Shown here: piece after piece, positions 48,346 through 59,416 of the stretch
Numbering within the stretch: position 1 is the first letter of the stretch
Layout of the letters: each line of letters starts with the position of its first letter
Assembly: GCA_024220525.1 (NCBI GenBank)
Contig: JAMYWO010000119.1
Location: 31,562-95,561 of the forward strand
Direction: 5' to 3'
From: Cochliopodium minus
Lineage: Eukaryota > Discosea > Himatismenida > Cochliopodiidae
DNA: 64,000 nucleotides
Made by a program: the position numbers and the translations under genes
Notes under the pieces: model-generated
The model's database searches: none
What the model saw: the letters and a program-made list of their open reading frames with translations, nothing else
What the model was told of the DNA's origin: nothing

Positions 48346-50831
48346 TTATAAAAAGTCGCCAACATTAGCAGGCATCTCATCAATCTGAGTGCCATAAAAC
48401 TGCTCAATATCACGAAGAACACTAACGTCATCGTCAGTCAAAAAGTTGATGGCAACACCCTTTCTTCCGAAACGACCAGAACGACCAATACGATGCAAAT
48501 AAACTTCACGACTCTTTGGAAGATCATAATTGATTACTAAAGAAACGTTTTGGACATCTATACCACGAGCCCAGAGATCGGTGGTGATGAGAACACGGTA
48601 CTCGTAGCCGCGGAAATCTTTCATGATCTGTTCGCGCTCCTTTTGTGGCATCTCTCCATGCATGTAGCACACAGTAAAGTTGTTCTCGTTCATACTTTGA
48701 GCCAATAACTCTACCTTCTTTTTATTGTTGCAAAAAATCACCGCCTGGGATAAATAAAGAATTAATAAACAAAAAAGAATGTTTTAAAAAAAGGTAATAA
48801 AAACAAATTTTTGATCTTAATTAAAAAAAAAAATTAAAATTAGAAAAGAAAAATTATTTTAAAAAACAAAAAACAAATAAAATTTTAATTAAAAATTATA
48901 ATTTTAGTCATTCAAATGAAAGAAAAAAAAAATTTTTTTTTACTTGAGTGATGGTGAGAGTATCGTAGAGATCACACAAAGTGTCGAATTTCCATTCCTC
49001 TTTCTCCACTGCAACGAAAAACTGTTTGATACCCTCCAAGGTGAGCTCATCTCTCTTCACCAAGATGCGGAGAGGTTTGGTCAAGAATTGCGAGCTCATG
49101 TCCAACACGTCACTTGTCATGGTTGCGCTGATGATGCAGATTTGGGTGGATGATTCCAAGTATCTGTATATGTCGTATATTTGTTCTTTAAAATCTTACC
49201 AAAAAAAAGTTGAACAAAAAAAAATGTAAATAATAAAATAATTGATTAAATAACAAAAATAAATAATAAAAAAATATAATTTTTAAAAAATCTGAAATTA
49301 AAGTCAAACAATGATGATCTTTTAAAAATGCACAAAAAAATAATAAAAAAATCTTCAATTAAAAATCCACAAAAAAATTTTATAAAAGAAAATATTAATG
49401 TAAAAAAAGAAAAAATAATGAAAAAATTCACCATTTCCTAACAACTCGTCAGCTTCGTCCAAAACAATCATTTTGATGTCCTTGGTTCTCAAATTACGTC
49501 TCTTGATCATGTCATATACTCTCCCAGGGGTCCCTGTTACAATGTGGACTCCGTTGTCCAACTTACGAATGTCGTCTCCCACTGACTTTCCTCCGACACA
49601 GCAATGTATTTTCACGCTCATGTAACTACCTAAAATAAATTTAATTTAAAAATAAAAATAAAAAAAGATATAAATATTAAAAAATAAACAAAAAATAAAA
49701 TATTAAAAAATAAATAAAATGTAATAATAAAAAAAAAACGAGTATTACAAGAATAAATTATTTTGGGAAAAAAAATAATTCAAAACAAAAAACGATTGTA
49801 AAGAATAAATAATGGGAAAAAAATAAAAGCAAATAATAAAATGGAAAATGATATAAATAAAAATTAAAAATAAAATGAAAATAATAAAAATATAAAGAAA
49901 ACAAATGAAAAGATTTGTATGTTTCAAACCTAGAGAAGTCAACACTTTTTCAGTTTGTTGTGAAAGCTCTCTTGTTGGAGAGAGGATGAGAGCTTGGACG
50001 TCCTTTACAGTGACTTTGATGCGACTGAGAACACTGATTGAAAAGGTCGCAGTTTTCCCAGTACCTGACTATAAAAAAAAAATTTTTTTTGAGTAAAGAA
50101 AAAGATAAATTCTTCCATAAATTAAAATAATTTAAATAATTTTCAATTAAAAAGAATTTTGGGATTCTGAATGCCATATCTTTATTAGGAAGTGAATGTT
50201 TTTTTTTTTTGTTTTAATTTCGATTCAATTATTGATTTTTCAAATTGTTTGAAATTATGCAATGATTCTTTTTAAGAAAGTTATATCCAAATATATATGC
50301 TCTTCCAATTCAATATGATTGATATAATTTCCTTAAAATCCAATCTTTCCATAAAAATTCACAAAAAATTATATTGATAACAAAATTAGTAACAATTCTG
50401 CTCATAATATCGAAATCTATAAAAATTTAATTAACCTGTGCTTGTGCGATGATATCTCTTCCTTTGATCATTGGAACAATAGCTCTTTGTTGAATAGCAG
50501 ATGGTCCTTTAAAGCCATAAGCATAAATCCCCTTCAATAATTCTTCAGATAGACCCATCTTCTCAAAGGTTGGATAGAGATCTATCTTATCTCCATCAAA
50601 CTCCAATATCTTATCATCCCCTCTCAAATTGAGATGATCCCTCCTTTCATCATTCCTGTTGTTTTCTCTTCTATCATCCCTACGCTCATCTCTTCTATCA
50701 TCCTTGCGATCATCTCTTCTATCATCTCTACGATCATCATTTCTTCTTCTATCATCTCTATATCTATCATCCCTTTTTTTATCATCCCTTTTATCATCCC
50801 CTCTGCGATTATCTCTTCTTTCTTCTTTCAT
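48346..50831 (-). CDS. EIF4A3: DEAD-box RNA helicase of the eIF4A3/FAL1 type with Arg-Asp-rich N-terminus
   Basis: Exons 50831-50436, 50068-49930, 49629-49432, 49194-48944 and 48744-48346 encode 460 residues. All helicase motifs are present: the Q-motif part [13 protein letters not shown], motif [13 protein letters not shown], Ia PTRELSQQ, Ib [63 protein letters not shown]. The C-terminal lobe has [19 protein letters not shown] and ends with VGDFL, matching eIF4A3 (exon-junction core, rRNA processing) rather than initiation factor eIF4A1. The first ~75 residues are a repetitive Arg-Asp/Glu tract not found in typical eIF4A3. The branch-site intron between motifs II and III ends in an atypical acceptor (tttggtaag) chosen by phase. 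Confidence 0.9.
50645..50831 (-). repeat. In-frame Arg-Asp (RDDR) coding repeat
   Basis: Degenerate copies of a 12-base unit (GATGATAGAAGA and variants on the minus strand) encode runs such as [20 protein letters not shown] at the start of the helicase gene. RD/RE-rich tails of this kind occur on splicing-related helicases and RNA-binding proteins. Confidence 0.85.
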
Positions 50832-51012
50832 TTTTTTTTTTATAAATTTTTATTCAACTATTTGATCAAAACAAAGTTTGAAATCAAAATAAAAAACAAA
50901 CAACTCATGAATAAATCTCTTTACAGCATTCTATTCTTTCGATCAAAGTTCAAAGAAAGTTTTTTAAAAAAATTAAAAGCTTTTAAAGTTTTAAACATTT
51001 TTTAAATTTTTG

Positions 51013-52202
51013 TTAGAAATTATTGTTGATGGGAGGGGGAGGAGGCAAATTGGTAGGAGGAGATAAAAAGTTGACAGGAGGGGGAGGAGGCAAGTTTGTA
51101 GGAGGAGCGAGGTCCAAGAGTGAAGAAGTGTGAGGAGGGGGAGGCATAGGGATGTTTGGAGGAGGCAAGTTAGGGGGAGGAATATTGTTGTTGGGTGTAA
51201 TATTGTTGCTTCCAGTGTTAATAGTAATGGGAGGTTGAGAAATGTTCTTTGATTCTCTTTTACCTCTTCTTAAAGTCCATTTTTTGTCTTTGTCTCTCGC
51301 AGAGTTTTTAGAGGTGTTGATTGAGCTTTCCCTGGTTTCTTTGATATCTTGTATTTTGAGCTCCTTTTCGTTTTTGTTGTAGGTGTCGCTGTTTATCTCT
51401 TGGATTGGACCTATTGCTGTTATTCTCTCGGGTGGCTTTGACTCGCTTTTTTTCGCTTCTTCTAGGGAGACGGAGGTTACTAGGTGGGAGTCGCTGCTGC
51501 AGGAGATCACTTCTTGGTAGAAGATATCCCCTTCTCTTGATGATGAGAAGGAGATTCCCCATATACATTCTTGTGTTTCAAATGTATGAAACCATGTTTT
51601 CGGATTTTCATATTTTATTCCTATATACAATTCTAAACGCAATTATTTTGTGAGATGATTTTAATATTTTCAATTTGAAATGATATGTTTTGAGAATGTG
51701 GCTATTAATTTTCATATTTAAATATGAGATTAATTCTAATCATATTTGAAAATTAATGCCACATTGATAGGTTCTATTTTATTGAAATGGACTATTCTTC
51801 ATCTTTCTATTATGAATTATGATTCCAAAGAAGGATATTTATTTTTTATTTTTATTATACTGAAAAATATATTCTATGTATATGTCTATATATATGTCAA
51901 TATTACTAAGATATGTCTTTCTATTCTTTATACCTTCACTCCAATTAACAGAATTATCATCAAATGAAAGAAGTTTGAAAAAATTTGATTGTAATTGTTC
52001 GTCATATAATAGTACTACCACCCCAGTTTGTTTTTCAGTCCAATTATCATCTTTTCCTTGATATAATTTTGCCAGTCCTGCCGCATATATCTTTGAGGAG
52101 ATTTTATTATTAGAGTTATATCGAGATTAAAATATATCTTACAATAGAATTGGGGAAAGAATTATCCACATGTATCCTTTGGAATTGATTCAAACAAGAC
52201 AT
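51013..52202 (-). CDS. WH1 (EVH1)-domain / polyproline protein, WASP-like N-terminus without VCA
   Basis: Exons 52202-52143, 52090-51934 and 51632-51013 give 278 residues. The WH1 domain is convincing: IYAAGLAKLYQGKDDNWTE, GVVVLLYDEQLQSNFFKLLS, NWSEELYIGIKYENP, TWFHTFETQECIWGISFSS, corresponding to the WASP WH1 order. A linker follows with a basic patch (KKWTLRRGKRESKNIS) at the usual place of the B/CRIB region, but no CRIB consensus. The final 75 residues are polyproline motifs (NLPPPNIPMPPPPH, TNLPPPPPVNFL). The protein then stops: no WH2, central or acidic segment that would activate Arp2/3. It could bind WIP-like partners, profilin or SH3 proteins and act as a scaffold or competitor of full WASP. 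Confidence 0.82.
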
Positions 52203-52527
52203 TTTTTTTTTTATTAAAATTTTGAATTAAAATATCTCACTCAAATAATTTCAAATGTGTTTGAAAGATAGAAATAATAATTAAGTGATAAACACCATAT
52301 TTGAAAACAAAAATTTATTTGATATCAAATGAATTTCGATTTCAAGAAATCATTCCTTTTCAATTGATGACACAAATACCCCACTAGAAATTAGAAGTCT
52401 TAATAAATTTTTTTTTGAAAGAATATCTTGAATATATTACCCAATCACGTCCACTCTTTGCTTCATATTTGCAGCAAGGTCTAATGGTCATATTATTAGA
52501 TAAATTTATCAAAATTTCAAAAATTGT
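52203..52527. other. AT-rich region between divergently placed gene ends
   Basis: There are 325 bases between the start of the WH1 gene and the proposed last exon of the ubiquitin-like gene, both on the minus strand. The only ORF is short (plus strand from 52415) and looks fortuitous. The true 3' end of the ubiquitin-like gene may lie in this stretch. Confidence 0.45.
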
Positions 52528-53018
52528 TTACCCCCACTATAAATTTGATTCGAAAGAGAGCAAATTAAAAATTTTAAGAAAAATGAGAAATATATGTACC
52601 CAATAACAACCACATATTTTATGTCCACAACCACCAGCCAATGCAAAGCTTAATAATTATTGAATATAATTTCATTTGAATTTAAATTTAACAAATATTT
52701 TAATTCTACCTCAAAGTGATCTTTAATGGCTCATCAATTTTATTATTAGGAATTGTAGAGATGATAGTATTATCATCAATTATTTCATCATTAATTGATA
52801 ATACTTGATATTCCATAGGGCATCCAAATGTTTCATGGATCTATTATGGTATTTTGATTTTTAAAAATTATATTTAATAAAAATATTTCATCATATATGA
52901 GTACCTTTGTTTTGAGAGTTTTTATATCATCGCTTGTCAATACATCGATGCAAATGGATTTATCTTCAGATACAATTGGTTTGATCTTTATAGGAATTGT
53001 TTTTGTTAAAACTTCCAT
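52528..53018 (-). CDS. Ubiquitin-like beta-grasp protein with Gly-Gly and Cys-rich tail
   Basis: Exons 53018-52905, 52840-52710 and 52648-52600 are well supported; a last 9-base exon at 52536-52528 (ending in a stop) is one possible 3' end, for about 100 residues. The pattern KIKPIVSEDKSICIDVLTSD, IKTLKTKIHETFGCPMEYQV, LSINDEIIDDNTI, EPLKITL follows a ubiquitin-like beta-grasp fold including the spacing of the central helix. It ends LAGGCGHKICGCYW, so a Gly-Gly stands where ubiquitin has LRGG, followed by a short Cys/His tail that could bind a metal or be cut off. Function unknown; use as a conjugated modifier is speculative. Confidence 0.6.
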
Positions 53019-53322
53019 TTTTTTTTTAAATATTTCTAATGATATACTCAAATTTTACTTCGATTCCTTTGTGCAAATAGCTAACTTAAATTTAAAGTAT
53101 TTTCAAATATTAGATTTAGTAAATATAAGGACATTTCAAAAATAAAGATCTAAAATAAAACTTGGTTGGTAGGAGAAAGTTTTCCCGATCTTCAAATGTT
53201 TCAATATAGTTTTTAAATTTCAGAATCATTCCAAATTTTTGAAAAAAAAATCAAAGGGTGATATTTTTATAAATTATTTATATATAAAAATTGTGGTTAT
53301 TATGTATGATTATGTATGAGTT
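53019..53322. other. AT-rich intergenic region
   Basis: These 304 bases lie upstream of the ubiquitin-like gene and downstream of the MLO-fusion stop, both on the minus strand. Only A/T-rich sequence with an A-run near 53240 is seen. It should contain the 3' end of the MLO-fusion transcript and the promoter of the ubiquitin-like gene. Confidence 0.55.
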
Positions 53323-56300
53323 TTAGTGTTGAGAGTACTTCTTGAAAAGATGCTCAAACTCCTCTTTACAAATTTCTCCATCCCCATTCTTATCCAAGTC
53401 ATGAACAAGCTCAGCAACTTCACTGTGAGACAAAGGATGGCCAAAAAGGTTAAGTGTTTCTTGAAACTCTTCAATAGTGATTTGCCCATCACCTAATAAA
53501 AAAAATAAAAAGTTATTTCAATCCAAAAAAAAAAAAAAAGAAAAAAGAAAATTTGAATTTTACCATCTTTGTCAAACAATCCGAAGATCATCTCAATAAG
53601 CTCTTCTTCCTCCATTTCATCCTCTTGTGTCTTATTCATGAAGGAGAAAAACTCTTCAAAGTTCAAGCAACCTTCTCTCTCTCTACCATGGTGACGGATG
53701 ATCACCTCTGCTTCTTCAGTACCTAATAAGAATAAAAAATAATAAATTAATAATTTAAATAATAAATAATAATGATAATAAAAAAAAAATAAACTTTAAA
53801 ATTTTTTTTTTTTTACTGATTTTGTGCCCCAATGTTCCGAGAAAAGCACTAAGTTCTTCTGAATCAACATTACCGTCTCCAGATGTATCAAAGAGAGTGA
53901 AAATTTCTCTCATCTAAAAAAAAAAAAAATTATAAACATCAAAACAAAAACTAAATAAAAAAAGTTTTAATTTACTTCATGCTTTTTCTCGCTCTCGTGT
54001 TGTTCCTTTTCTTCTTCGTTGAGTTCAATTTCTTTTTTTTTTTTTTTCTTCTTTTTCTTCTCTTCTTCCTCATGTTCATTGTGATCCAAAGAAATCGTCT
54101 TCACATATCCCTAAAAAAGAAATTTTTGTTTAAAAGGATAATAATAATTTTAAAACTATCAAATTGTTTTTTTTACTCTTAGTGAATTCAATAATTTCAA
54201 GATTCTCACAGTCTTTTTGGTTCTCATGACTCTTAAGACTTTAGAGATGACCTTGTTCTAGATATAAGTAAAAATGTATTGTTAAAATAATAAATAGAGT
54301 AAACTACTCTTTGAAAAATTTTTACACTCTTAAGTTGTTCGATGTTGCTGACGATACAATGAACAGCTGGTCAAAATTTAAATTAATTTGAGTAAAAAAA
54401 TTTTTTTTTTTTTTTACAAATGATACTAGGAGTGAAATAAACAGCACAAAAGACAAGAGGGAAAATACAAAGGAACCAAAGTAACATTTTAATAATTAAG
54501 AGTGCTTTGAGGCCGTAGACGTATTCTGAGACAAAGATGGCGAAGATGGCGATGTAAATGGAAGAGATGAATGTGACGAGCGTGACGATTAACAACAAAA
54601 TTTTAGGGCCTTTCTTGTCAAATGGGAACAATGATTCATGTTTACTTGGGGGGAATCCCTTTAAAACAAAAAAAAAAAAAACAAAAAAAAAAATTGAATG
54701 AAATAAGAAATATGAAAAAACAATTTTTTTTTACCAAGAAAAATTTCCCAATAGAAGATCTTGGCTTAATTGTTGCATTATAATATCCAGGATCTACATC
54801 TGGAAAGTGCCAGTCGTTGTGTTTGCTTAGCAACTGTTGGTGCTCATGGGAGTGGTCTTCGTTGGTTTGCCAAATGGAAACTCTCCTGTTCAAGTGAATT
54901 TTCATCATATCGGTGGTCCCTTTAACATTGATCTGAAAATCTTCATTATCATTTGGATTAAGGTCTTGTTCTTCGTTGGAAGTCAATAAACTGTTGTCAC
55001 TTGTTGTCAATGTTGGAAGAGGGATCAAGAGTTGTTCTCTTATATACAACAATCTTCTGTAGAGGAGGAAGAAGACCAAAGGAAGGAAAAATCCTCCAAC
55101 AATGAAACAGATGATTTGCACTATAGCATCAAAACCAGTGATACCCCAAAGAACGAAAAAGAAAACATCCTAAGGTAAGGTATTGTTAGTTTTTTTAAGA
55201 AAATTAATTTGAAGAAATATTTTTCTACCAAAAGTAACCAACCATAGAAAGGAATCTCAACAATTTTTCCAATTGTCTTACCCATATGTATGGACAAATA
55301 TTCTCTATTTTTAAAGATAAATTTTGGAATAAATTCATAAAGTTTGAATAAGATAATTCTGGGAAAAGTTTTACGAAAAATCGAAATCGGAAGGGAGTTT
55401 TTGTTCGGTTATACTCTTGTGGTTGACAAATAAATGTCTCAAAACTAAATACTTCATAGCCCTTTCGTGCCAATAGTAGTTGAGGTAGTTTCTTGGGTGT
55501 AAGAAGTTTACTTTTCCATTTTTTTTCAATTTTAGTACGTCCAAGTACTTATCTACGATTTTGTGAGGCTTTTTGCAGTTTTTTTCGAATGTCCTCCATC
55601 TCTTTTGAATTCTCATACCTATTTTTAAAAAAAATCTATCAGTATTCTTTATTTAAAAAAATTGATCATTTTTTAACCTAGATACAATAGAAAGAGGATT
55701 TCAATGAGATATACTACAAAAACTAAGAATAGTAGAATATGGATCTTTTCTACCAATCTTTTATAAAATTCAAGGGATTATTTTAAAAAAATTGAAAGTT
55801 TTAATTTGAATTACTCCGGGATGAATTCGCTTTCTTTGAATAGATCTTCAGATAATTTAGTAAGTAATCCCGTCTGTACAAGCGCAAATGTCAACAATGA
55901 TAAAAACCCACCAATCATCAATTCTGATTAGATGAATTATTAATTTAAATTGAATTTCTTAAAGTATTTATCTCATACCTCCATATAATGCTTTGACAAT
56001 TGGAAACAATTCGCTTGATACCTTTTCTGAATAATGTATTAAAGATTAGCTTTACAATTGCTTGAATTTTATTACCTTCTAGTTTATCTTTGCTATATTA
56101 ATTTTTGCAGGATAAATATTTTTTTAATTTTCCTCCAAGGATTAATCTTTAATTTTTACCAATATTCAAATAGAATAGATATCAAAATCAATATAGTCAC
56201 AACCACAAAAGATGCTTAAATAAAAGATGGATCAAATTTTAAATAAATAAGAATTTAATTTTAGAATTTTACTTGTTCTTTCTCTTATTGATTCGCTCCA

Positions 56301-56375
56301 CGAATTCTCTCCACTCTCTTTTGCATATGCAAAAATGATGAAAAGAAGGAATATGAATTTATGCTTTGTTTGCAT
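53323..56375 (-). CDS. MLO-family seven-transmembrane protein fused to a calmodulin-like EF-hand domain
   Basis: Sixteen exons (56375-56273, 56214-56160, 56092-56076, 56026-55979, 55923-55815, 55757-55678, 55618-55375, 55358-55229, 55169-54735, 54658-54418, 54366-54326, 54257-54177, 54110-53976, 53913-53817, 53722-53564, 53492-53323) sum exactly to 714 residues. A signal-like start (MQTKHKFIFLLFIIFAYA) leads into the MLO core: TSFVVVTILILISILFEYC, VSSELFPIVKALYGELMIGG, FLSLLTFALVQTGLLT, HILLFLVFVVYLIEILFLLY, YLVLRHLFVNHK, LPSDFDFS, GGFFLPLVFFLL and two further helices before residue 487. Then a basic helix (VISKVLRVMRTKKTVRILKL), a poly-Lys/Glu hinge, and EF-hand loops DTSGDGNVDSEE, a degenerate GREREGCLNFEE, DKDGDGQITIEE and DKNGDGEICKEE. 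Plant MLOs bind separate calmodulin after TM7; here the sensor is in cis. Confidence 0.88.
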
Positions 56376-56640
56376 CTTTTTTTATTTTTTTTTAAATTTT
56401 TCTCCATTTTTTAAAAAAATTTTCCCTCGCCGAGTATTCGAATCAATGAAAAAGCAAGCCCTTCTTTTCGAACATACTTCAACTTCGAACTTTGGAAAGT
56501 TGAAATTTTAATGGATTGGAGATAATGGTTTAATTAAAAATTAAAATGAAAAAAAATCCTTTTAATTACTCAGGCAATAGTATTCCTTGCTTTCTAATTT
56601 TGGAATATTTCCAAAGTTTAATCAATTCGAAAAAAAAAAA

Positions 56641-57722
56641 ATGAAAAGTCTTTTTAAAAACAAATTGGTCAAATTTCACAATTGGAAATATGGCAACTCA
56701 ATGAAATATAGCAACTCATCCACTATATTCAATACAAATAACTTACTGTATAAATTTTTTTTAACATCAACTGGGATCTTATTTTTCACATTATCTGGCT
56801 CATTATTGAGCTTTCCTTTGATGGATAAATATTTCTTCTCGTTGGGAATAAAGAGTAATTTAATGAAAAAAAAGAAATTTGATATAGAGTTAAATAATGA
56901 AGAGTTGATAATCGTTGAAGAGATTGTATCCAATTTTGATAAAGAGAAATGCAAAATTGTGGTATTCCAACATGATAATACAATTGATGTGTCCAAAATA
57001 TCTAAAGGCATAATAAACAAAACAGAAAAGACGATTCATATTGTAATATTATTTCCAAATTTTCAAATAATATATAATGATTCTTACTTTGAACAATTTA
57101 GAATTTTAGGATGAGGTAAACAAATTAAAATAAAATTTGGCCATTTTATGAAATAAAAATAATTAAAAACAATCACTTTTAGTGTAGGACTTCAAAGTGG
57201 CTTGTATAATTTATCAGATCAACTATTCATGGCAAATCCTCTAGGGAAGACAATTTCCTCTTATTTTAAGGTGAAAGTTTAAATTTTTTAATTTTTAATT
57301 TTATTTTGTTATGAATAATTTTAAAGTTGATCCAAATTATATTGAATGTTCTTGTGAATAGATATGGATTTGAATTAGCGGGGATATATATGTTCAATGA
57401 ACTCCTTCGGTACTCTTCTTCTGCTCTTTCCAGTATCCCTAAGAAAGATGATGTTTCCCCCATTTTTATTTTTCAAAACATAGATAGTATAGTTTTGATG
57501 AACGAAAGTAATCTTAAATACAACAAAGAAGCATCTAAATCTTATTTACAAAACATCTTCAAATTTTCTTTGTATCATTCTGTTGACTTGGAAAACTGTA
57601 ATTCCATTTATTTTGTCAAATCCAATGAGGAAAGGGATTTGGCCATCAATGCATTTAAAGCTGATTTAAAACACAATTCCCTTAAAAAAAGGCATTATAA
57701 CATTTTGAGTTTTTCCAAATAA
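56641..57722 (+). CDS. Orphan protein with presequence-like N-terminus and one membrane segment
   Basis: Exons 56641-57042, 57102-57115 (14 nt), 57183-57270 and 57327-57722 give 299 residues. I used the ATG after the A-run because the upstream in-frame ATG at 56587 adds nothing conserved-looking. Reading past 57042 would hit an in-frame stop; the 14-nt exon alone links both sides in phase (HINFRMSVGLQSG). The N-terminus is basic (MKSLFKNKLVKFHNWKYG), followed by a hydrophobic segment (LTSTGILFFTLSGSLLSFPL), which fits a mitochondrial inner-membrane protein. Later parts: LIQIILNVLVNRYGFELAGI, VSPIFIFQNIDSIVLMNES and a helical end. I do not recognise the family; the FIFQNID segment resembles a Walker-B strand but no P-loop is present. 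Confidence 0.6.
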
Positions 57723-58017
57723 ACAAAAACTCAAAACAAACTCTTTTTTATGCCACATTTTATCAAAACTTCATCTTCTGAAACAAATAATTTTCAATTC
57801 AAGATTTATTGAATGATTTATGTTATTGAAAATCACAGTTGAAATTGAATCCAAAGTTTGAAGAATTTTCCTTCTCTTTTATTTTGATCATTGAAATAAA
57901 AATATTAAAAAGAATATTCTTTATACTTTTCTAGAACATTAAAAATTTAAAAAATAAAAATAAACAAAAAAAATAAAAAAAAAACCAAAATTTAGAAAAT
58001 AAAAACAAAAAAAACAC

Positions 58018-59159
58018 ATGGATTTCAAATATCAACCTTTAGAAAATACTTTTAGTTTGAATAATTACAATGATGAATACCCTATCCAAGAAAATGAGTA
58101 TGAATTATCCAATTTGAAAGTATATACACAAAAAAAAGAAACAAATGATGAATATATGAATTCAAGAAGAAGGTAAAAAATTATAAAGAAATTATTTTGA
58201 TCGATATAAACTAATATTTTAAATAAAGATGTATAAGATGTCATGGTTATTATACAAATGCAACAAATGGAGAATGTAAATATCATTCAGGACAATATAG
58301 TAAACAAAATTTTTCTCGATCATTTTTATTTGAACTATTATTAATGATCCTTTTTAAAGTCGAGCCTGTATCAGCAAAACAAGGAGTAATGGTTGGATGG
58401 AATTGTTGTGGTATTCAAGATCATATGCAAATGTAAATGAATTTCAAAAATTTTGATTGGAGGAAATTAATTTCCATTTAATTAATAAAGGTATTTGCCA
58501 ATGCCTATGGGAAAAATGGCAATTATGAAAGAAGAAAGACTCAAGAAAGATTGTATTGGATGCCAAAGAGCTGATTTTCATGAAGAAGATAAATCATACA
58601 CTAGCATTATGAGGTAATAACAATTAGCTTTGAATAGCAGATTCTAATCTTATTTTAAAAAAAATCAGCAATTTTCCATATAACGAAAATTCGAAAGATC
58701 AGAATGATAATAATAATCCATCTGCTCCATCTTTGGAAGAAATACAAAATATTACCCCAAAAAACCCTGAAGATGAGAAAAAATATCATTTTGTAAAATC
58801 AGGAGATACATTGGGTAAAAAAACATGGATTATTATTTAAAGGTGAAAGTTAAACAAATAATTTTTTAGCTGGAATTGCTCTTAGATATTCTGTTTCTAT
58901 TTCCTCTTTGAAACAACAGAACAATCTCTATTCTGATTCCATTTTCCATCTCTCTAAACTTCTCCTTCCTGGAAATGCGAAAGTCATCTCCACAACTCCC
59001 CTCACTAACAGCGGAGCTATCATCAAAGATTTTGTTAGCAGGACTGGTGTTTCTAGTGAAGAGGCCAAGTACTATCTCGATGAAACTAATTATGATTTGG
59101 ATCTTGCTCTTGAAGAGTATAATGAGGAAAGGAATTGGGAGAACAAAAATAAAAAATAG
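58018..59159 (+). CDS. CHORD-like zinc finger / LysM / UBA-like protein
   Basis: Exons 58018-58172, 58229-58432, 58491-58613, 58669-58814 and 58870-59159 encode 305 residues. After a 50-residue N-terminus comes a Cys/His module: RCIRCHGYYTNATNGECKYH then SGQY, VGWNCCGIQD and DCIGCQRADFHEED, the C..C..C.YHxG..WxCC..GC...H order of a CHORD domain but with a hydrophobic insertion. An Asn/Pro-rich linker leads to a LysM domain (YHFVKSGDTLAGIALRYSVS then SLKQQNNLY and LLLPGNAKVI). The end is a UBA/CUE-like three-helix motif (VSRTGVSSEEAKYYLDETNY, LDLALEEYN). No signal peptide, so it is likely intracellular, like the animal LYSMD proteins. Role unknown; ubiquitin binding and protein-complex assembly are possible. 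Confidence 0.75.
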
Positions 59160-59416
59160 TAATTTTATGTCTATATATAAATCTAACTTTAAATATAATT
59201 TTTCAATTTTTTTTTATTTCCCCTCATTCATTTTTTTTATTGATCGGAGAGAAATGTAATGGCTCTAAACAAGAATCCTTTAAAATATACATTTCTTCCT
59301 TCTATAGATATATTTGTTTTTTTCTTTTGAATATTGCTGAGCGAAATTAATTTTTATTCATGAGTTCCAATTAAAAATTAAAAAAATTTGAGTGAAATTA
59401 TTTCAAATTAAAACGA

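Noticed and set aside
52415-52606. Small plus-strand ORF of 63 residues
   Set aside because: It overlaps the proposed 3' exon of the ubiquitin-like gene on the other strand, and its composition is that of random AT-rich DNA.
53323-54110. EF-hand region as an independent calmodulin-like gene
   Set aside because: The frame carries through six introns from the MLO part in exact phase, and no ATG with an upstream promoter-like gap precedes it. It remains the main alternative and should be tested with cDNA.
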